Shown here one piece after another: positions 12,312 through 24,829 of a stretch of 64,000 nt of DNA. Origin of the DNA: Ophioderma brevispina (lineage: Eukaryota > Echinodermata > Ophiuroidea > Amphilepidida > Ophiodermatidae). The stretch spans positions 1 through 64,000 of the forward strand of contig JAMKCH010019783.1 in assembly GCA_023653785.1 (NCBI GenBank). The letters run 5' to 3'. A program made the position numbers and the translations under genes. Position 1 is the first letter of the stretch; the number at the start of each line of letters is the position of its first letter. The notes under the pieces are model-generated. The model saw nothing but the letters and a program-made list of their open reading frames with translations. It was not told the origin of the DNA and did not search any database.

Positions 12312-12991
12312 CTGCAGTGCCATTTATATACAGTATGGGAGAAAAAATGAGAGAAAGGTGGAGTTAGTTGTTACCATGGCAACAGATCTGATAATATGGA
12401 GAGCTACAATTCTCTGTTTCTGCTGCACATAGTGGTAATCGATCGTAAGTAGTTACACAGAGTCAGGAATTTTGTTCTGGTGCTCCAATTCCAAAATCAA
12501 ACTCTTTGAGAACAAACAAAAAGAAAATTGCAAAGATTCCCAAAGAAGAAAAAGGTGGAATTTATATTGCTAAGCAAACATTGGTACATTAAAGCAACAT
12601 ATTGGCATAGCACTATACCCTACAGTGAGAGCGAGACTTAAAACAGATTGAGAATGCCAGTAGTGCTCAAGTCAGCGATGCAATATTAAGTGGGAGTATT
12701 AACTCAAATTGCATTGCACGATTTGCAGGGGGTATTGGTGGGGGTCAATTACACTCACAGAGGTGGCAGGAATTGCCATGGATACAAGGCAGTCCAAGGT
12801 TCTCAGCAAAATGTTCTCTCAGTTATCAAAGAATAAAATACAAAACCTTTTATCATATGATTTCCTTGAAGGTGAGAAAGGGTCAGATCAGATATTTTCC
12901 CAGGTTCACACAAAATACATGAACATTATTAGTTATTTTATGAAATGGAATGAAACTAATTATACTCTTAACTTAATTGCTCAATGGTTAA

Positions 12992-13322
12992 TTAAAGGTG
13001 CAACAAGAGATTTCACATATCAGGTGTCCCTAAAAAAATCGAAAGTACCGATTTTTGCCCTGATGTAAAGCTTTCCATCAAAAATAACTCCATCTGAAAG
13101 GATTAAGCTGAGAAATGTTTCTTTGGTTCAAAAATTGTGAAGGAGCAAATTCAGCCTATGTCTCTTGAAATATAAGCAAATCAAAATCACATTTTCTTTC
13201 TCTTTTAAGACATTTCTGTACCCTAATACAAGGTAAGAATTTTTTTTGAGTGTCTAATCTGTATGACATTACAATAATGACACAATATTTGGGTGCCTCA
13301 GAATCTCTTGTTGCACCTTTAA
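12992..13322. mobile_element. TTAA-flanked MITE, family A, copy 2 (left arm)
   Basis: 331 bp with TTAA at 12,992-12,995 and 13,319-13,322. The inverted ends read aggtgcaacaagagattt and its inverse aatctcttgttgcacct. The interior contains tttaagacatttctg and acaaggtaaga, shared in opposite orientation with copy 1 at 9,312-9,656. The mirror copy is about 45,400-45,729, where both TTAA sites have decayed. Confidence 0.85.
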
Positions 13323-13562
13323 GGACTACAAGCCCACTGTTTGCCAATTCACTTCTTGCAATGTAATTTGTTAACTGTTTTTCCACTTTGATTCTCCTTT
13401 TTTCTTTTTATAATTTGCTTTTTAGTAGACAGCTAATTCACATTTACCAACAAGAGGAAAATTGAAGTGCATGTACTGCCATTGGCTTGCTGTTTCCCAA
13501 AATGCTGTGAATTTATTTTAAGGCCTAAATTATTTACCAGACAGTCAGCCAAATAACTCTGT

Positions 13563-13733
13563 TCGATCTCAAGTTTGGGGGTGACGTCACTGCGCGTGTT
13601 AGGCTTTGTACAAGAGAAACGCACACGTCGACCTTGGAATTGCAGCATTTACGCATGCGAAAAAAGGCGGTGCAATCCAAAAGCCAGAGCGAATGCAAGT
13701 CGCGTCATGACGTCACCTCCAAACTCGAGACCG
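13563..13733. mobile_element. Fold-back MITE with TGACGTCA in both ends
   Basis: The left end cgatctcaagtttgggggtg continues into gacgtcac. The right end is the inverse of the same sequence (tgacgtcacctccaaactcg). Each end holds the palindrome TGACGTCA, the consensus cAMP-response element bound by CREB/ATF factors. The element is non-coding. The mirror at 44,975-45,149 keeps both TGACGTCA sites. Whether they act as enhancers cannot be told from sequence. Confidence 0.75.
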
Positions 13734-14990
13734 AAAAAAGTGTAGCCATTTCCCATGGCTTGACCAGCAACCCAAACCCTAATTCTATGTCGGTAACCTC
13801 ATGCAACATCAGTGACCTCAAGTGACCTTGACCCCATTCACAAACCCTGATGGTAGATGACACGTGCATTTGGTGAACTCTGTATTTTTTCGGCCGATTG
13901 ACAAAACACACCCAGGTTTCCATAAGGTCACCAACCTTTTTCTGACACACTTTGTCTGACATGAAATCCCAAAGATAAAATTTTCACAAGGGAATTACTT
14001 TTTTATTCAGCATTTTAACTGCAATCATTCACATTTCACTGTCAGAGCTAAACAAATGTTTTTGTATTGAGACTTTATTTCCATGGAAACAAGAGAATTA
14101 AAGACCACCATGGGTCTCTACAACAATAAGTGTAACATAGTTTTATTATTGCTCCTTTGGTATTTTCCCTGTCATTGTTTTAAAAGGATTATAGGCCTAC
14201 AAAGATGTGGGTGTGAAGTTGTTAAATAACTTCAGATGTTTGCTAATCTGAAACCTCTAAGTAAAATGTGTGGCAAAGGATTTCCAATTTTGGTCAAAAA
14301 GAAATTAATATTCAGATTCAGATTGTATACACTAGCAGGGATTTTGTTCAGTGATTTTTTTATGCAGAGGGTAAACATATTTCAGGAAGTGGCTGTGGTC
14401 TCTCATGTGAGGAAAATGGTATGGGGATAGGGTTGGAAGACAATCCTAAGGAGTTTTTTTATGAATCATATCATAAAATGGCTTTGGCAGGATAAGTTAG
14501 TCTTCTTGCAAGGACACAGACATGTCTTTAGATCCTCTTGATTGCTTGACATTTTTTGGGGGGGTTTAACTGCTCCTCTATTGCTCCCCTTAAAAGTTCC
14601 AGGAGAGTTCTTTATCGCTCCCCTGCTCATTTTAAAAGGCAGTCCCTCCAATTCCAGTAATTAACCCTAACCACACGAGTACTAGTACTACTACAAAATA
14701 CTACTGCACTGAGTGAGAGAGTCCAAATGTAGCGATTACATCATCAAATGAACACACATGGCACGGAATCACAGGCTGGGCAAGCAAGACTGTACCGTGG
14801 TATGCCCAAGTTTCCCATTTTTCTGCTTTCCCTCTCCCGCTATTCCTTCACTCTAGATCTCCCAAGACATAGGCTAGAAACAGCTAGGATGTAAGGGTTA
14901 AGTTGCAGCGTGAACATAAACTTTATAAGATTAAGATTAACAAATGGGAGCATTAGTGGTCCAGTGGAAAAATGCAAGACTCGTGTTCAT

Positions 14991-15537
14991 AAAAGCAATA
15001 TTAGCATTTTTGAAGAGCGCCCCCAATTTTTCAAAAAATTTGAGATTTTTACACGGTTGCATTGGTAACTGGCTAGTAAACTGTACCTGTGAATGGTTAA
15101 GCTCGAAAATGTCGGTGTGTCACAAACGAAGGAATTTTGTAATTAGAATAATTATTATCGGCGATCCCGAGAATAATTCAACAGCTGCTGGGAACGGCCT
15201 TCCAATGTGAAATAGCCGGGAAATAGCGCCGTGTACGTTTCTACGCTCATCCATTAGTTGTTTTATTGGTTCAGGCAAGTCAAGTCAGAGGTTATTTTCT
15301 CGAGGTGGCACTATTTCATCATGGACAGACATAAACGTAGCATTTCCAGCTCTGCCAATGAGTCCAATCTGGGATCCCAATTCCAATTACAAAATCGCTG
15401 ATTTTATGATAAATACGCATTTTTTAGCATTCTCGTTCGCAGGTATAGATTCCTAGACAATTACCAACGTAACTGTGCCAAAATATCAAATTTTGAAAAT
15501 TGGGGGCGCTCTTCAAAAAATGTGCCATTATTGCTTT
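14991..15537. mobile_element. 550-bp MITE with about 45-bp inverted ends (left arm)
   Basis: The left end contains aaaagcaata and ttgaagagcgcccccaattt. The right end contains the inverse, aattgggggcgctcttcaa, then tattgcttt. The interior is non-coding and has CpG-rich segments. The mirror copy is about 40,396-40,944. Superfamily not identified. Confidence 0.8.
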
Positions 15538-16729
15538 AATTAAAGTTGCAAGTTAGAACGCCACTGTGGCTAACATGTTTGCATCCTTGGGTAAAGACAC
15601 TTTATCTGGCTTGTTTCACTTCACACAGGTGTAAAGGGGAGCTGTTAAGGGCAGTCATACTGTGCACCATTATCATTGGCTGCACTGGAATAAATTTGTC
15701 TTGTGCAGGCACTAGAAAATGCCTACATTATTTTTAGTGACAGGAGATTTTTTTTAGGAAATAAATAAATTTCTCTCAAGTTGCACTTGATCGGTTGTAG
15801 ACCACCTACCGACAACGTTTCAAAGGTTTATTGGACAAACAAGCACGAAAGAAAACCGCAAACCTTGTTTTGAACTTGCCTGCTATTCTAATTGTCCCTA
15901 TAGGAAACCACGCTTTGAATTTTCTGTCGTGCACGACAGAAGTACTACATCATCATCTTATTAAATCAAGGCAGGGGTAGACTTTCGAAAACGCGATCGA
16001 ACTCACCGGCCGAGATCGCGTCAAATTACTACAAAGCGGCGATCATGTGGACTCGCGTGGAAACATCGACATCGTACACAATTTGATGAATCAACTCACA
16101 ATTACTCCACATGACTCAGTAAACCTCTGCACTTACGAAAACACGGACAGCTGATTTTCTGAAAAAGACGATCTCGGCTCCAATTATTCAATCAATTTTA
16201 AGTTTATGACCATGACCGATGCGGTGTTTGGTAATGACATCAACTGGTACGATCATGTATGCATGAGGTGAAATCATGATCGGTTTACCACCGCCCACTA
16301 ACATCTTTTTTTTCAGGACTATGGGTGCTAAAGCCGATTAAGGTTCAGTTGAAACTAAGGCAACGGTTTAAGGTTCCTGTTCTTTGACCAAATTTTCCAG
16401 CTCATAATAATACTCTTTAACTAACTAATCTTCTAAAAGTTAATCTTACCGGGTTAAATGGTGTTAAAATATCTGCTTATATCAATAATTTTCCTATTTT
16501 CGAGTGGTTATTGTTCAAATTCTTTGGTTAGAAATGCTGGATGCTGAGGAGATAAAATACAAACCTGTCCCAAAAAAAATGGGTTATACCGGATCCCAAC
16601 GGTAATGTTTTACGTCTGTAATGCTGTCACACAACACACGTGTATGACATGCCCAGGTTATAGTACTTCCTCTTGAGCTTGCCAACGTCGTAATTTCATA
16701 TGGCGTTTTTCTTTTCGGATCTTTTTTAG

Positions 16730-16872
16730 TAATTTCTCGACAGTGTCGGAAAGGACCTCTTACAGTTACAGTGGGAGGCAAATCTCAGAGAAAATTTGAG
16801 TTTTATGAAGAGTCTCTGGAGCATTGTTTGGTGTGTAGGGAAAACTGTGATAAGATTTTATCAAATACCGAG
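16730..16872 (+). CDS. Candidate cysteine-rich exon, TNF-receptor-like
   Basis: Plus-strand segment with a good acceptor (T-run then AG at 16,728-16,729) and a good donor (gtaagg from 16,873). The 143 bp are two bases plus 47 open codons. The peptide includes QCRKG, then EFYEESLEHCLVCRENCDK. The pattern Tyr-x2-Ser-Leu followed by C-x2-C-x3-C resembles the short cysteine-rich domain of the TNF receptor family (BCMA/TACI style). One exon is too little to assign function, and no partner exon was found. It lies opposite in strand to the GLIS2-like gene, inside or upstream of it. The mirror at 39,063-39,205 is disrupted and its donor is damaged. A chance splice-bounded frame remains possible. Confidence 0.35.
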
Positions 16873-19204
16873 GTAAGGTAGAACCAATAGTACATGCTAC
16901 AAATATATGGCGTGAGGGGAATTTGTGAACACACATGCTAAATCCAACTTGTCTGACATATGATAGGGTGATGCAATTGGTTGGTGCAATTTAATTAATA
17001 TATTCATTGTTTTAATTTCCTTTCGTATCCTATGTCTATTAAATCTACGTATATCGTGACCATGTTGACCAAAAAAAATGTGTGGTGTGAAACTCAGACC
17101 AATTTTGACTCTGCAAAATTGTACCCTTGACAAGAATCCATTTGCGGGAGTCGATGGACTCGCGCAAAATCTATGGCGAGAGTCCCACTTGGACTCACGC
17201 GGACCGTTACGAAATTCTAACCTGGTTAAGAACAACATTATTTGGCTTATTAACTTCAGGTGTGATTTAAAACCTTGGTAAAAAATGGTTACAGCATCCA
17301 TATATGCAAGAAACCTGGGTTTGAAAAAAATTCGAGGGCGCTTCTCTCTGGAAATCTAATATCTCTTTAAATTCTAATTGAAACAAAGAAGTGAGTTTGC
17401 AATGTGTACAGATCATTGACAGTTTAGGTTCATGGATCCGTTAAGCTACTGTTAAACTCAACCATCCTCTGCAGATGACCTATTGACAGTGGTCTACAAA
17501 ATGGCTCACTGGATCGTACATATTAAAATGTCATGACAAACATTTTATTTTACATGGATTTACACACATGCTAGATCCAGTGTGGGTGAACTTAAAGGTG
17601 GGGCCCTTTCACCTAACAGGTATTAGAATTCAATATCACATTGAAACCATTACAGTTGTTTCATGTGCTGTCCCATGGAACCGCAAACCAATAGTTTCAA
17701 TCCTGCCAGGATAGTCTCAAGAAAGTACAATGACACGCTCTACTAGTATGTAAATTCCCAAACTAAAGGATATAATTTGTTTACCTTAGATTTAACAAGT
17801 ACAATTGAAATTATATTTCAAATGAATCAGTTTAACAGTGTACCGTGCTTAAGGGTGTCCAGTTCCTATTGCAGACCCTCAACGTAGTTCACTATTTTTA
17901 ACAGTCTAGGCAATTTGCAACAAACAAAGTATATCCTACTACCAAAAATCCCCCACGTGGGGCCTGGAAATTATACAAGTGCTCTATTACCAATTATTGA
18001 AGCATGTTACATCTATTTTCTTAACCCTAAGGTTAAGGGTCAAAGGTCAATCCGGGCAAAAAATATCCAATGCTACGTTTTGTTGAAACTGGTGTCAAAT
18101 TTAGAGGGTAGTATTGAGTCAATCACAATGCACCAGTTTGTGAAAACAATTCACCTCAAAAAGTCTGTGATCCCCACCAAAAATCCTATTATTACAACAC
18201 ATAAAACCCTGACTTTTACGCTTATTTTAGCCCACAATGTGCAAGTACTTAGATTTTTTGCCTGCTCATGAAAGTCTTTGTGGTTCTTGAACTTTTTGAC
18301 AAAACTTTTCTGCCTAAGTAATTTGACATGTTGTTACCGTACAGCTACAGAATAGGCCATTGTAATGCATTGTGGGATTGATTTCAAAACACCCTCTGTG
18401 GAAATTATTGCTCTGGTTATTCATTTAATTCTGGTTGGACAGACTTTGATGTGAAAATAAACTGCACAAGCTCTTTGCAGAAACAGAAAAAAGTTTTGCA
18501 TTCATTCCTAATAGTTGGACCACCAGGCTCAAATTGTTATTTATTGGTTTAAATTTGGGGGGGGGATTTGATTCAGAGTGCATTTTGGAGTGTAGGTATT
18601 CACACATTTTTCAAAGCATTCAAGTATTCCTTTGCCTGATTTGTTGATCATCAACCTTAACATGGACAAATGTTTATTAAAATGTGTGTGCATTTTCAGA
18701 ATTAATCACAAAAAGTAGTTTGTTAAACAGAAAATAGAACAAAAGTGTAGTCAAACATGTAACTTTGAACACCAAATGTCACACCACAGCATCCAAGTTA
18801 CATTGCTAACAGCTGTAAATCATTTGCATTTTATGTCATGGGTAACAAACTAAATGGTTTTGTTATAGACCATATTCAGATTGTTTTATCATTGCAGAAC
18901 AAGATTCTGATATCCCTTACGAGTGGATTGAAGCTTCATAACAGGTCAAAATGTAGAATGTCCCACAGTGGTCTAATTATGACCAAACATGAATCAAACC
19001 AGACAGCATGGGGGGAGGGGGTTTATTAGGGTTATTGCGGTTACCCCATCTTGTTCCAGGCTCTGAAGTGCCCCCGAAACAGGGCCAGTTTTTGTTGAAA
19101 ATTATATAGTTTTAAGTGAAACTATACACAGTACCACCCAGGGGGCCCGGCGTCCCACTCTCCATGGCGTGGCACGCCCCCCTTAGAGTTTAAATTCAGA
19201 AAAG
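16873..19204. other. No recognisable gene
   Basis: AT-rich sequence mirrored at about 36,640-39,060. A 118-codon plus-strand frame at 17,915-18,271 has no domain or splice context, and its mirror is not open. Short GACTCGC-type words occur at 17,150-17,200. I see no other structure. Confidence 0.4.
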
Positions 19205-19655
19205 AATCTGGTACCAGGACCGCGAGTGTCGTCTGCGTCGCGGTTGTGAATGGGGTCACATGGTCACCGAGGTCACCAAGGTACATGAGGTCACCAACAG
19301 ACATCCCCCACCCCACCCCCTCCTTTCCACCAAGTCTACATCATCGTAAGCCCTTAGGAAATCATATGGCATGCCAGATATTAAGGGTTCACATTTTGAA
19401 TGGCCCACAGGTTCACATGAGGTCAACCAAGGCACATGAGGTCACCACCATGATCACCCCACCCCACCCCCTCCTTTCCACCAAGTTACATCACCATAGC
19501 CTAAGGAAATCATACGGCATGTGCATTGCATACCCTCATTAAGGGTTACACATTTGACCACAGGACACACACACACACACACAGGACACCACACAGACAT
19601 ACGATCAGAGTTATCCCTATGTGCCTTCTGCAATTCCTTGCCGGACGACACAAAC
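19205..19655. mobile_element. GGTCA-rich dispersed repeat, left-only insertion
   Basis: The mirror joins the flanks directly near 36,470 (aaaccctggttt followed by ttctgaattt), so this is a left-only insertion of about 0.45 kb. Internally it has two tandem units, each with a gaggtcacc phrase, a run of ccccaccccaccccctcctttccacc, and cttaggaaatcata (about 19,285-19,370 and 19,430-19,520). A CA repeat follows (19,563-19,583). Its minus-strand start, tgtcgtccgg then ggcacatagg, parallels the start of the right-only element at 61,395, linking them to one family. Confidence 0.65.
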
Positions 19656-20369
19656 AAACCAGGGGTTAAGCAATAATTGTTTGTAAACTTAGGCGGTTTT
19701 TGTAGGTAATAGTGTAATGTTTTGCCCTCTAATTTTCGCCCCCTCCTATGATTTTACCCTGGCAACGCCCCCTGGGTACCCTATCGGGACTAATTTGGAG
19801 GAAAAGAGAGAAAATTACCACCCTTTGCCGGGACCTTGTTCTCAATAACGTGTGTAAAAAGATACACTTTAAAAATAGCCAATATAACAAGAAATACTAA
19901 ATGCAAGAAAAAACTACACACCAGGGTTATTTTGCTGAGAGAGGTTAAGTTAATTTTTCCTATTTTATCAATGAAAACATCCAATCCCACAACTGAACTT
20001 GATACCCCTAGCGGGACTAGAACTTGATTTGTAAATGTGATACCCCTAGCGGTAGTCCGCCAGCAGTTGCAGCTAGTCCCTCATTTTTTTGGAACGCAGC
20101 ATGGGTAATGTCCAAATCCAAGAACCCCGGGTCAGCATAGTGGTGCCGCCAAAACGGGGATTTAAAGTATGGGAACAGAGCATCTCCCCCTCTCTATGAA
20201 TCGGAACCTTGACAGGAATAAACCACACCTTAAGGACGGTTGCAGAATATGTGAGAGGGGATTGAAACTCTAGTCTTGCCAAAAGTGTTGTCCTGATCGC
20301 GGAACAAGGCGGTTCTTGAACCACAAAGGTCACCCGCTCATCGCGTAGTTAAAAGGTAGGAAAACAGGA

Positions 20370-21420
20370 ACATCCTCAAGACACAGGGAGGATGTGATGA
20401 TATACTAGTATGGCCCGAATGACCTGAAAAACCTTGATATCAATGTGAATTAAACCACCAAGTTCAAGGACCAGACAACCATTTTGGAGTGTTTGGACCT
20501 GGATGGCCCAAAGACCTTAAAATGACCTTCAAATTTCAGAATGAATTTTGACCACACCCAGGCAGTTTCAGGCCATACAACCATTGCAATGAATTGACCT
20601 CAGATGAGCCCCAGATGACCCCGAAATGACTTGAAAAAAGGCATAAAATGTTGACTGCACCCACCAGGTCATGACCATACAACCATGCTAGTGATTTGAT
20701 CTTGGATGACCCCGCATGACTTGAAATGACCTTTAACATCTTCGGCAATGAATATTGCCGCACCCACCCAGTTTCATTAATAATAAACTGTTGATGGGAT
20801 TTGAACTTGAATGAACCCGCATGACCCTGAAAGACTTCAAAATTGTCGGCATTGAATATTGACCGCACCCACAAGTTTATCACTAAAATGTTTTGGGATT
20901 TGACCTTGAAGGACCCCAGAGGACTTGAAGACCTGAAAATTTTCGGCACACAAAGATTGAGCCCACACCCAAATGTATCATATACCCAATTTACAAGGTT
21001 TAAAGCATTGTTGACCACATTTGACCTTTGACCCAGGCACATGACCCATGTACGAAAATCATCAGCCGCCTTACTTAAGCAACATAATGGTGCAAAGATG
21101 GACACATAACTGCTTAGATAAAAGATATCGTGTTGACAAGGTTTGTAGCAATTAACCCTATTTTTACCATTTCTGACCTCATTGACCTTGACCCAGACAC
21201 ATGCCCATTCGCGATCCCACCCAGCGCGTATCGAGCTACATTATGTTGCGAAGATGGAAACAACACTGCTAGTTCCAAAGATACGAGTGGGACACAAACA
21301 CACACGCACGACCCACATCGGACGGAGAGGCATTTGATAGTCCCCTTACACCAACTAAGTTGGCAGCGGGACCAACAATGGTCACAAAGGCATCGGGTAT
21401 GGGTTAGGTAGAACATAACA
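20370..21420. repeat. Tandem GGTCA-rich array (left-arm copy)
   Basis: About six diverged units of roughly 100-110 bp. Each has phrases like gacctggatgacccc, aaatgacctt, ttcggcaatgaatattg and cgcacccac. The array then runs into a single-copy tail (21,120-21,420) with cacacacgcacgacccacatcgg. A 189-codon minus-strand frame (20,536-21,105) is a by-product of the repeat and is not called. The mirror array is at 34,625-35,765. Confidence 0.8.
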
Positions 21421-21689
21421 AGGTGGCGAACAATAGGAAACAGGCAGTCTCAAATGGTAATCCAATTTATGTGGTTATCAGGCCTGATCTCAACTGCACT
21501 AAAAGCTACACATAATTTTACCCTCATTTCAATAATACAGACTGCAGCAAATTGTGTAAGGGTCTATATTGAAACCCTTGTGATGAGTTATAGTTGTATT
21601 TTTAGTGTTGTTGAAAAATATGGAAATTTTCAATCAATTTATTTCACATGGAAAGAGGAAGCAAAGTATTACAAAGTTTATATTATACG

Positions 21690-22640
21690 CATGGTATAAT
21701 ATACAGAATAGCGGGTAAACCAAAACAGCAGCATAGCCAGAAATAAGGGTCACCCAAAAAATACATAATGTACAAAGCAATTTCCGTGCGAGATCGGTTT
21801 GTGAAAACAGATGGGCTATAATTTTGAGATTGTCTGGTTTCCATACTCATGGATTGTAGTTGTTTTGATGAAGTAGTTAGAGAAAATGTTCGGGTTATTA
21901 CAGTGTTTTTATAGTTGCTAAATAAAAAGCGCAACTTGAAGTTAATGAATATCATGAACAGTGAGAGTTTTTAGATCAGCAAAATAAAGGAGGGGTATGT
22001 GCTAAAAAGGGGGAATTTGGACAAATGCGAATGAGTGCCTTTGGGCCTAATAGGGATGGTGTTCAAAAATGAATTATTTAAATCTCCCCAGATTATATTA
22101 CAGTAACATATATGAGGTAGTACCAGAATTGTAAAAGTGTAAAAAAATGTGTTGGAAGAAGAACACCTTAAGGCGATACAAAAATTCCTGGATATTTGAG
22201 AAAATTTGGAAATATAAGTTGTGCGTTGCTTCCAGGTGAGACATTATCTATTGTTACACCAAGAAAATTTTGTGTGATGAACACATGAAATACTTGGGTT
22301 TTAATTAGAAATTTCGAAATTTGGAAATTCACGATTATCATACTTGTTTTGTCACATCAATAGTTGGTTTTATTTAAGTTCAGTGACAACTTATTAAGCT
22401 CTAAAACAAGTGGAAACGGAATACGTTCAGTGTTGATTTTGTTGACTAGAGCTCTAAATCTTTGTGTGCTTGCTAGTAAGTGGTATCATCCGCAAATATG
22501 TAGGAAGAGAAAAGTTTGAGAATAACAATATCATTTATATAAAAAATAAAAAGAAGTGGGCCCAAATTGAGCCTTGTGGTACCCACAGTTTATGTAAGTA
22601 ATGGTGATTTATAATTGGGCTGCAAAGCAGCAAAAATGGG
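21690..22640 (-). pseudogene. Non-LTR retrotransposon reverse-transcriptase fragment (left arm)
   Basis: Read on the minus strand from about 22,600 down. It encodes VPQGSILGPLLF, then YINDI, then FADDT, the block-4 and catalytic block-5 hallmarks of non-LTR reverse transcriptase (CR1/L2/Jockey-like). Farther down come FLGVTIDNVSPG and a C-terminal part ending near 21,690, with frameshifts and stops between. The upstream endonuclease and early RT blocks are missing, so this is a 5'-truncated dead copy, the normal outcome of incomplete target-primed reverse transcription. It is shared by both arms (mirror 33,240-34,450), so insertion predates the duplication. Confidence 0.75.
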
Positions 22641-23279
22641 CCCAAAACACACACAAACAGAATTTTGACATGCAAAGCTTTGCTCGTTTTTCATGAAAAA
22701 TAATAAAAAGCAGCTTTTTCTGCCAAATATTAGGCCTATGTGAGAAACTTTTTTTCCCTTTGGCCTATGGATATGAAACTACCGATAAAAGAGTAACAAC
22801 AGAATATTGCGACAATCTTGTCTCCAACTTAAAGTCCTACTCCTATGACAGGGTTACATTGTTCACATACCTGAATCTACTGCCCACAGAGCCTGGCTGT
22901 GTCCACCCCTGCTGAAGTGTGGTTCACTTGATCTGTAAATTCCATGCGACATGATGAATAACACCGGTGCTCATATGCTTGATGGTGATTTGCTTTTTCA
23001 ATTCAAGTTTTCATGTTTCCATTCAGACTGAATCAAATTTAAAAAAGACAAAAAGTGTGAAAAAAATCTAACATAATACATTTAAAGATAATCTACCAAA
23101 GCAATCAAGTAAAGCAGGAGTTCACTTGGTCCTACACATTTCTTTATGCTTTACTAACAACTGCAATCATACTCGTCCTGGAGGGACAGAAAAGGGAATT
23201 TCTTTTTGGGGGATTTTTTAGACCAGCAAAAGAGGAGCTCGGTAGTTTTGGGGTGAAGAAGGTTAAAGCAAGAAGTTTT

Positions 23280-23380
23280 AGGGATCGATTTGTTCAAATG
23301 GGACTTATTGGTCAGGACGGATCTATTGTTCAAACGGAACTTATTTGTTAGACGGATCTATTTGTCAGACTGGATTAGTT
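23280..23380. repeat. Short tandem repeat, left copy
   Basis: Imperfect units of about 36 bp with phrases gacggatctattgtt and acggaacttatttgtt. The cleaner mirror is at 32,513-32,600. Confidence 0.6.
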
Positions 23381-23779
23381 AGCAGTCTTCTAGTGGGCGG
23401 TTGAATGATCATAGTTGAATCAATCATCAATAATCAATCATTCATTTATTTCATCAAATACATATCAAAAATGTACAAATATAAAAAACAACATGATGGA
23501 GGAGAGGTATAACAAAAAAGCAAAAAGCCTGAAGATGTTATACCCCCTGAACAGCAAACTTACGGTAGGCACCAGAGTTGCGCGAGCGCGCAAAAACGCG
23601 CAAAAAAACGTGAATTTTTGGGTCTATCACGTTTGGTGGTCCAGCGCGAATTTTCACGATTTTGTAAAAAAAAACACCATTTTTTAATGTACCGTTGCCA
23701 GTAAAACAAATACAATTGATTATAAATCATTATATGCAAAACGTCGGCGAAAATTGATGACTCGCCAAGCTTCCAAGAA

Positions 23780-24740
23780 GTGCAAAATATAGTCCCACAG
23801 GGTCGCCAGTTTCTTCCACAGGGGGAAAAAACCGTGGTTTTTTCCGCGGTTTTCCACTTGTAGGAAACGGGTTTCTTCCAATTTCTTCCACTGAAAGCGG
23901 AAGAAAACTAAAAAAAGTCATTTAAAAATTTCTATTTAAAGAAAATGACTTACAGTTTTGGTTTTAATATAGTATACAGTGAATGAAAATCTAGTGAAAT
24001 AATCAAATAACCATCAGGGCCCACATACCTACCCCAGGCAATTGCATAATTAAACTCAAATTATTCAGAAGGCCTAAATATAAAAAAAAATTTACTGGAA
24101 GAAAAATGATTCTCACTTTTCCCACCAGCAAGGCCAAGCAGAGTCTCCTTGAAAGACTTGAAACATCTTCAAAAGATGTTATAGTCTCCCTAACCCCAGG
24201 TTCTCCCACTAAAGCATTACAAACAAATGAACACTTAATGGTTGCTACTTTTCTGATTTGGATTTTAAAATTAACCAAATTGGCATACGATTTTAACAGC
24301 TTTTACATTGTTTGCATCTACAATTTCAACTGTAATAGTAAATGTGCACATGGAAAGACTTGGGAAATAAGTTACAATTATCCTCTGTATAATTTGATAG
24401 CAAATCAAAACAAAATTGTGAAAAAATGTACCTATAATACTTGCAAGGTTACTACTGCTATAAACTTGTAATAATTTGAAAAAAAAAAACAGTCTTGAGA
24501 TTGTAAAATTTAAAGTAACTAAAGTAGCCGTGATGATTTGAAGTTCAAAGCAGAGAAATGGTGAAATTTAGTAGGTTGTTCATAATACATTTCTTTATTT
24601 CTTTCCAGTTTCTTCCAATTTCTTCCAGTTTCTTCCGTTTCTTACGGAAAGAAACTGGAAGAAAGAGAGAAACACCTTTTTCAGTTTCTTCCATTCTTCC
24701 GGAAGAAATTAGGTTTCTTCCGGAAGTTTCCGAACCCTGA
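23780..24740. mobile_element. Segment bracketed by GGAAGAAAC-type repeats (left arm)
   Basis: Both ends are made of short repeated words, gtttcttccag and its inverse ctggaagaaac (23,805-23,920 and 24,596-24,735), including a local hairpin around 24,640-24,660. The interior of about 0.65 kb includes a 92-bp segment (24,117-24,208) that is open on both strands. The arrangement fits a fold-back element, but its exact ends are unclear. It is mirrored at about 31,110-32,060. Confidence 0.5.
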
Positions 24741-24829
24741 TCGTCCAATGTATAAATTAAATCTAGCGTAGAACCTACCTATAACCTTGATAGGTGAACA
24801 CGGATGACCCGACCTATTTTCCAGGATTA

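Larger units (their letters stand above)
12312..16729. other. Non-coding stretch with several fold-back elements
   Basis: Upstream of the GLIS2-like exon at 12,311 on the minus strand. It holds the family-A MITE, the CRE-bearing MITE and the 550-bp MITE, listed separately. Between them I see no splice-bounded frame. At 15,960-16,080 there are several CpG-rich short words of the type gactcgcg, a motif that recurs near 17,155-17,200 and in the mirror at 38,760-38,820 and 39,890-39,960. Confidence 0.45.

Noticed and set aside
17915..18271. 118-codon plus-strand frame.
   Set aside because: Not preserved in the mirror, no motif and no splice context.
20536..21105. 189-codon minus-strand frame.
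   Set aside because: It follows the period of the GGTCA tandem array, and the mirror array is not open.
24117..24208. A 92-bp segment that is open on both strands, bounded on the minus strand by AG and gtgaga, and so a possible upstream GLIS2-like exon.
   Set aside because: It would end in phase 0, while the exon at 12,311 needs one carried base, so they do not join directly. It also lies inside a GGAAGAAAC-bracketed element.
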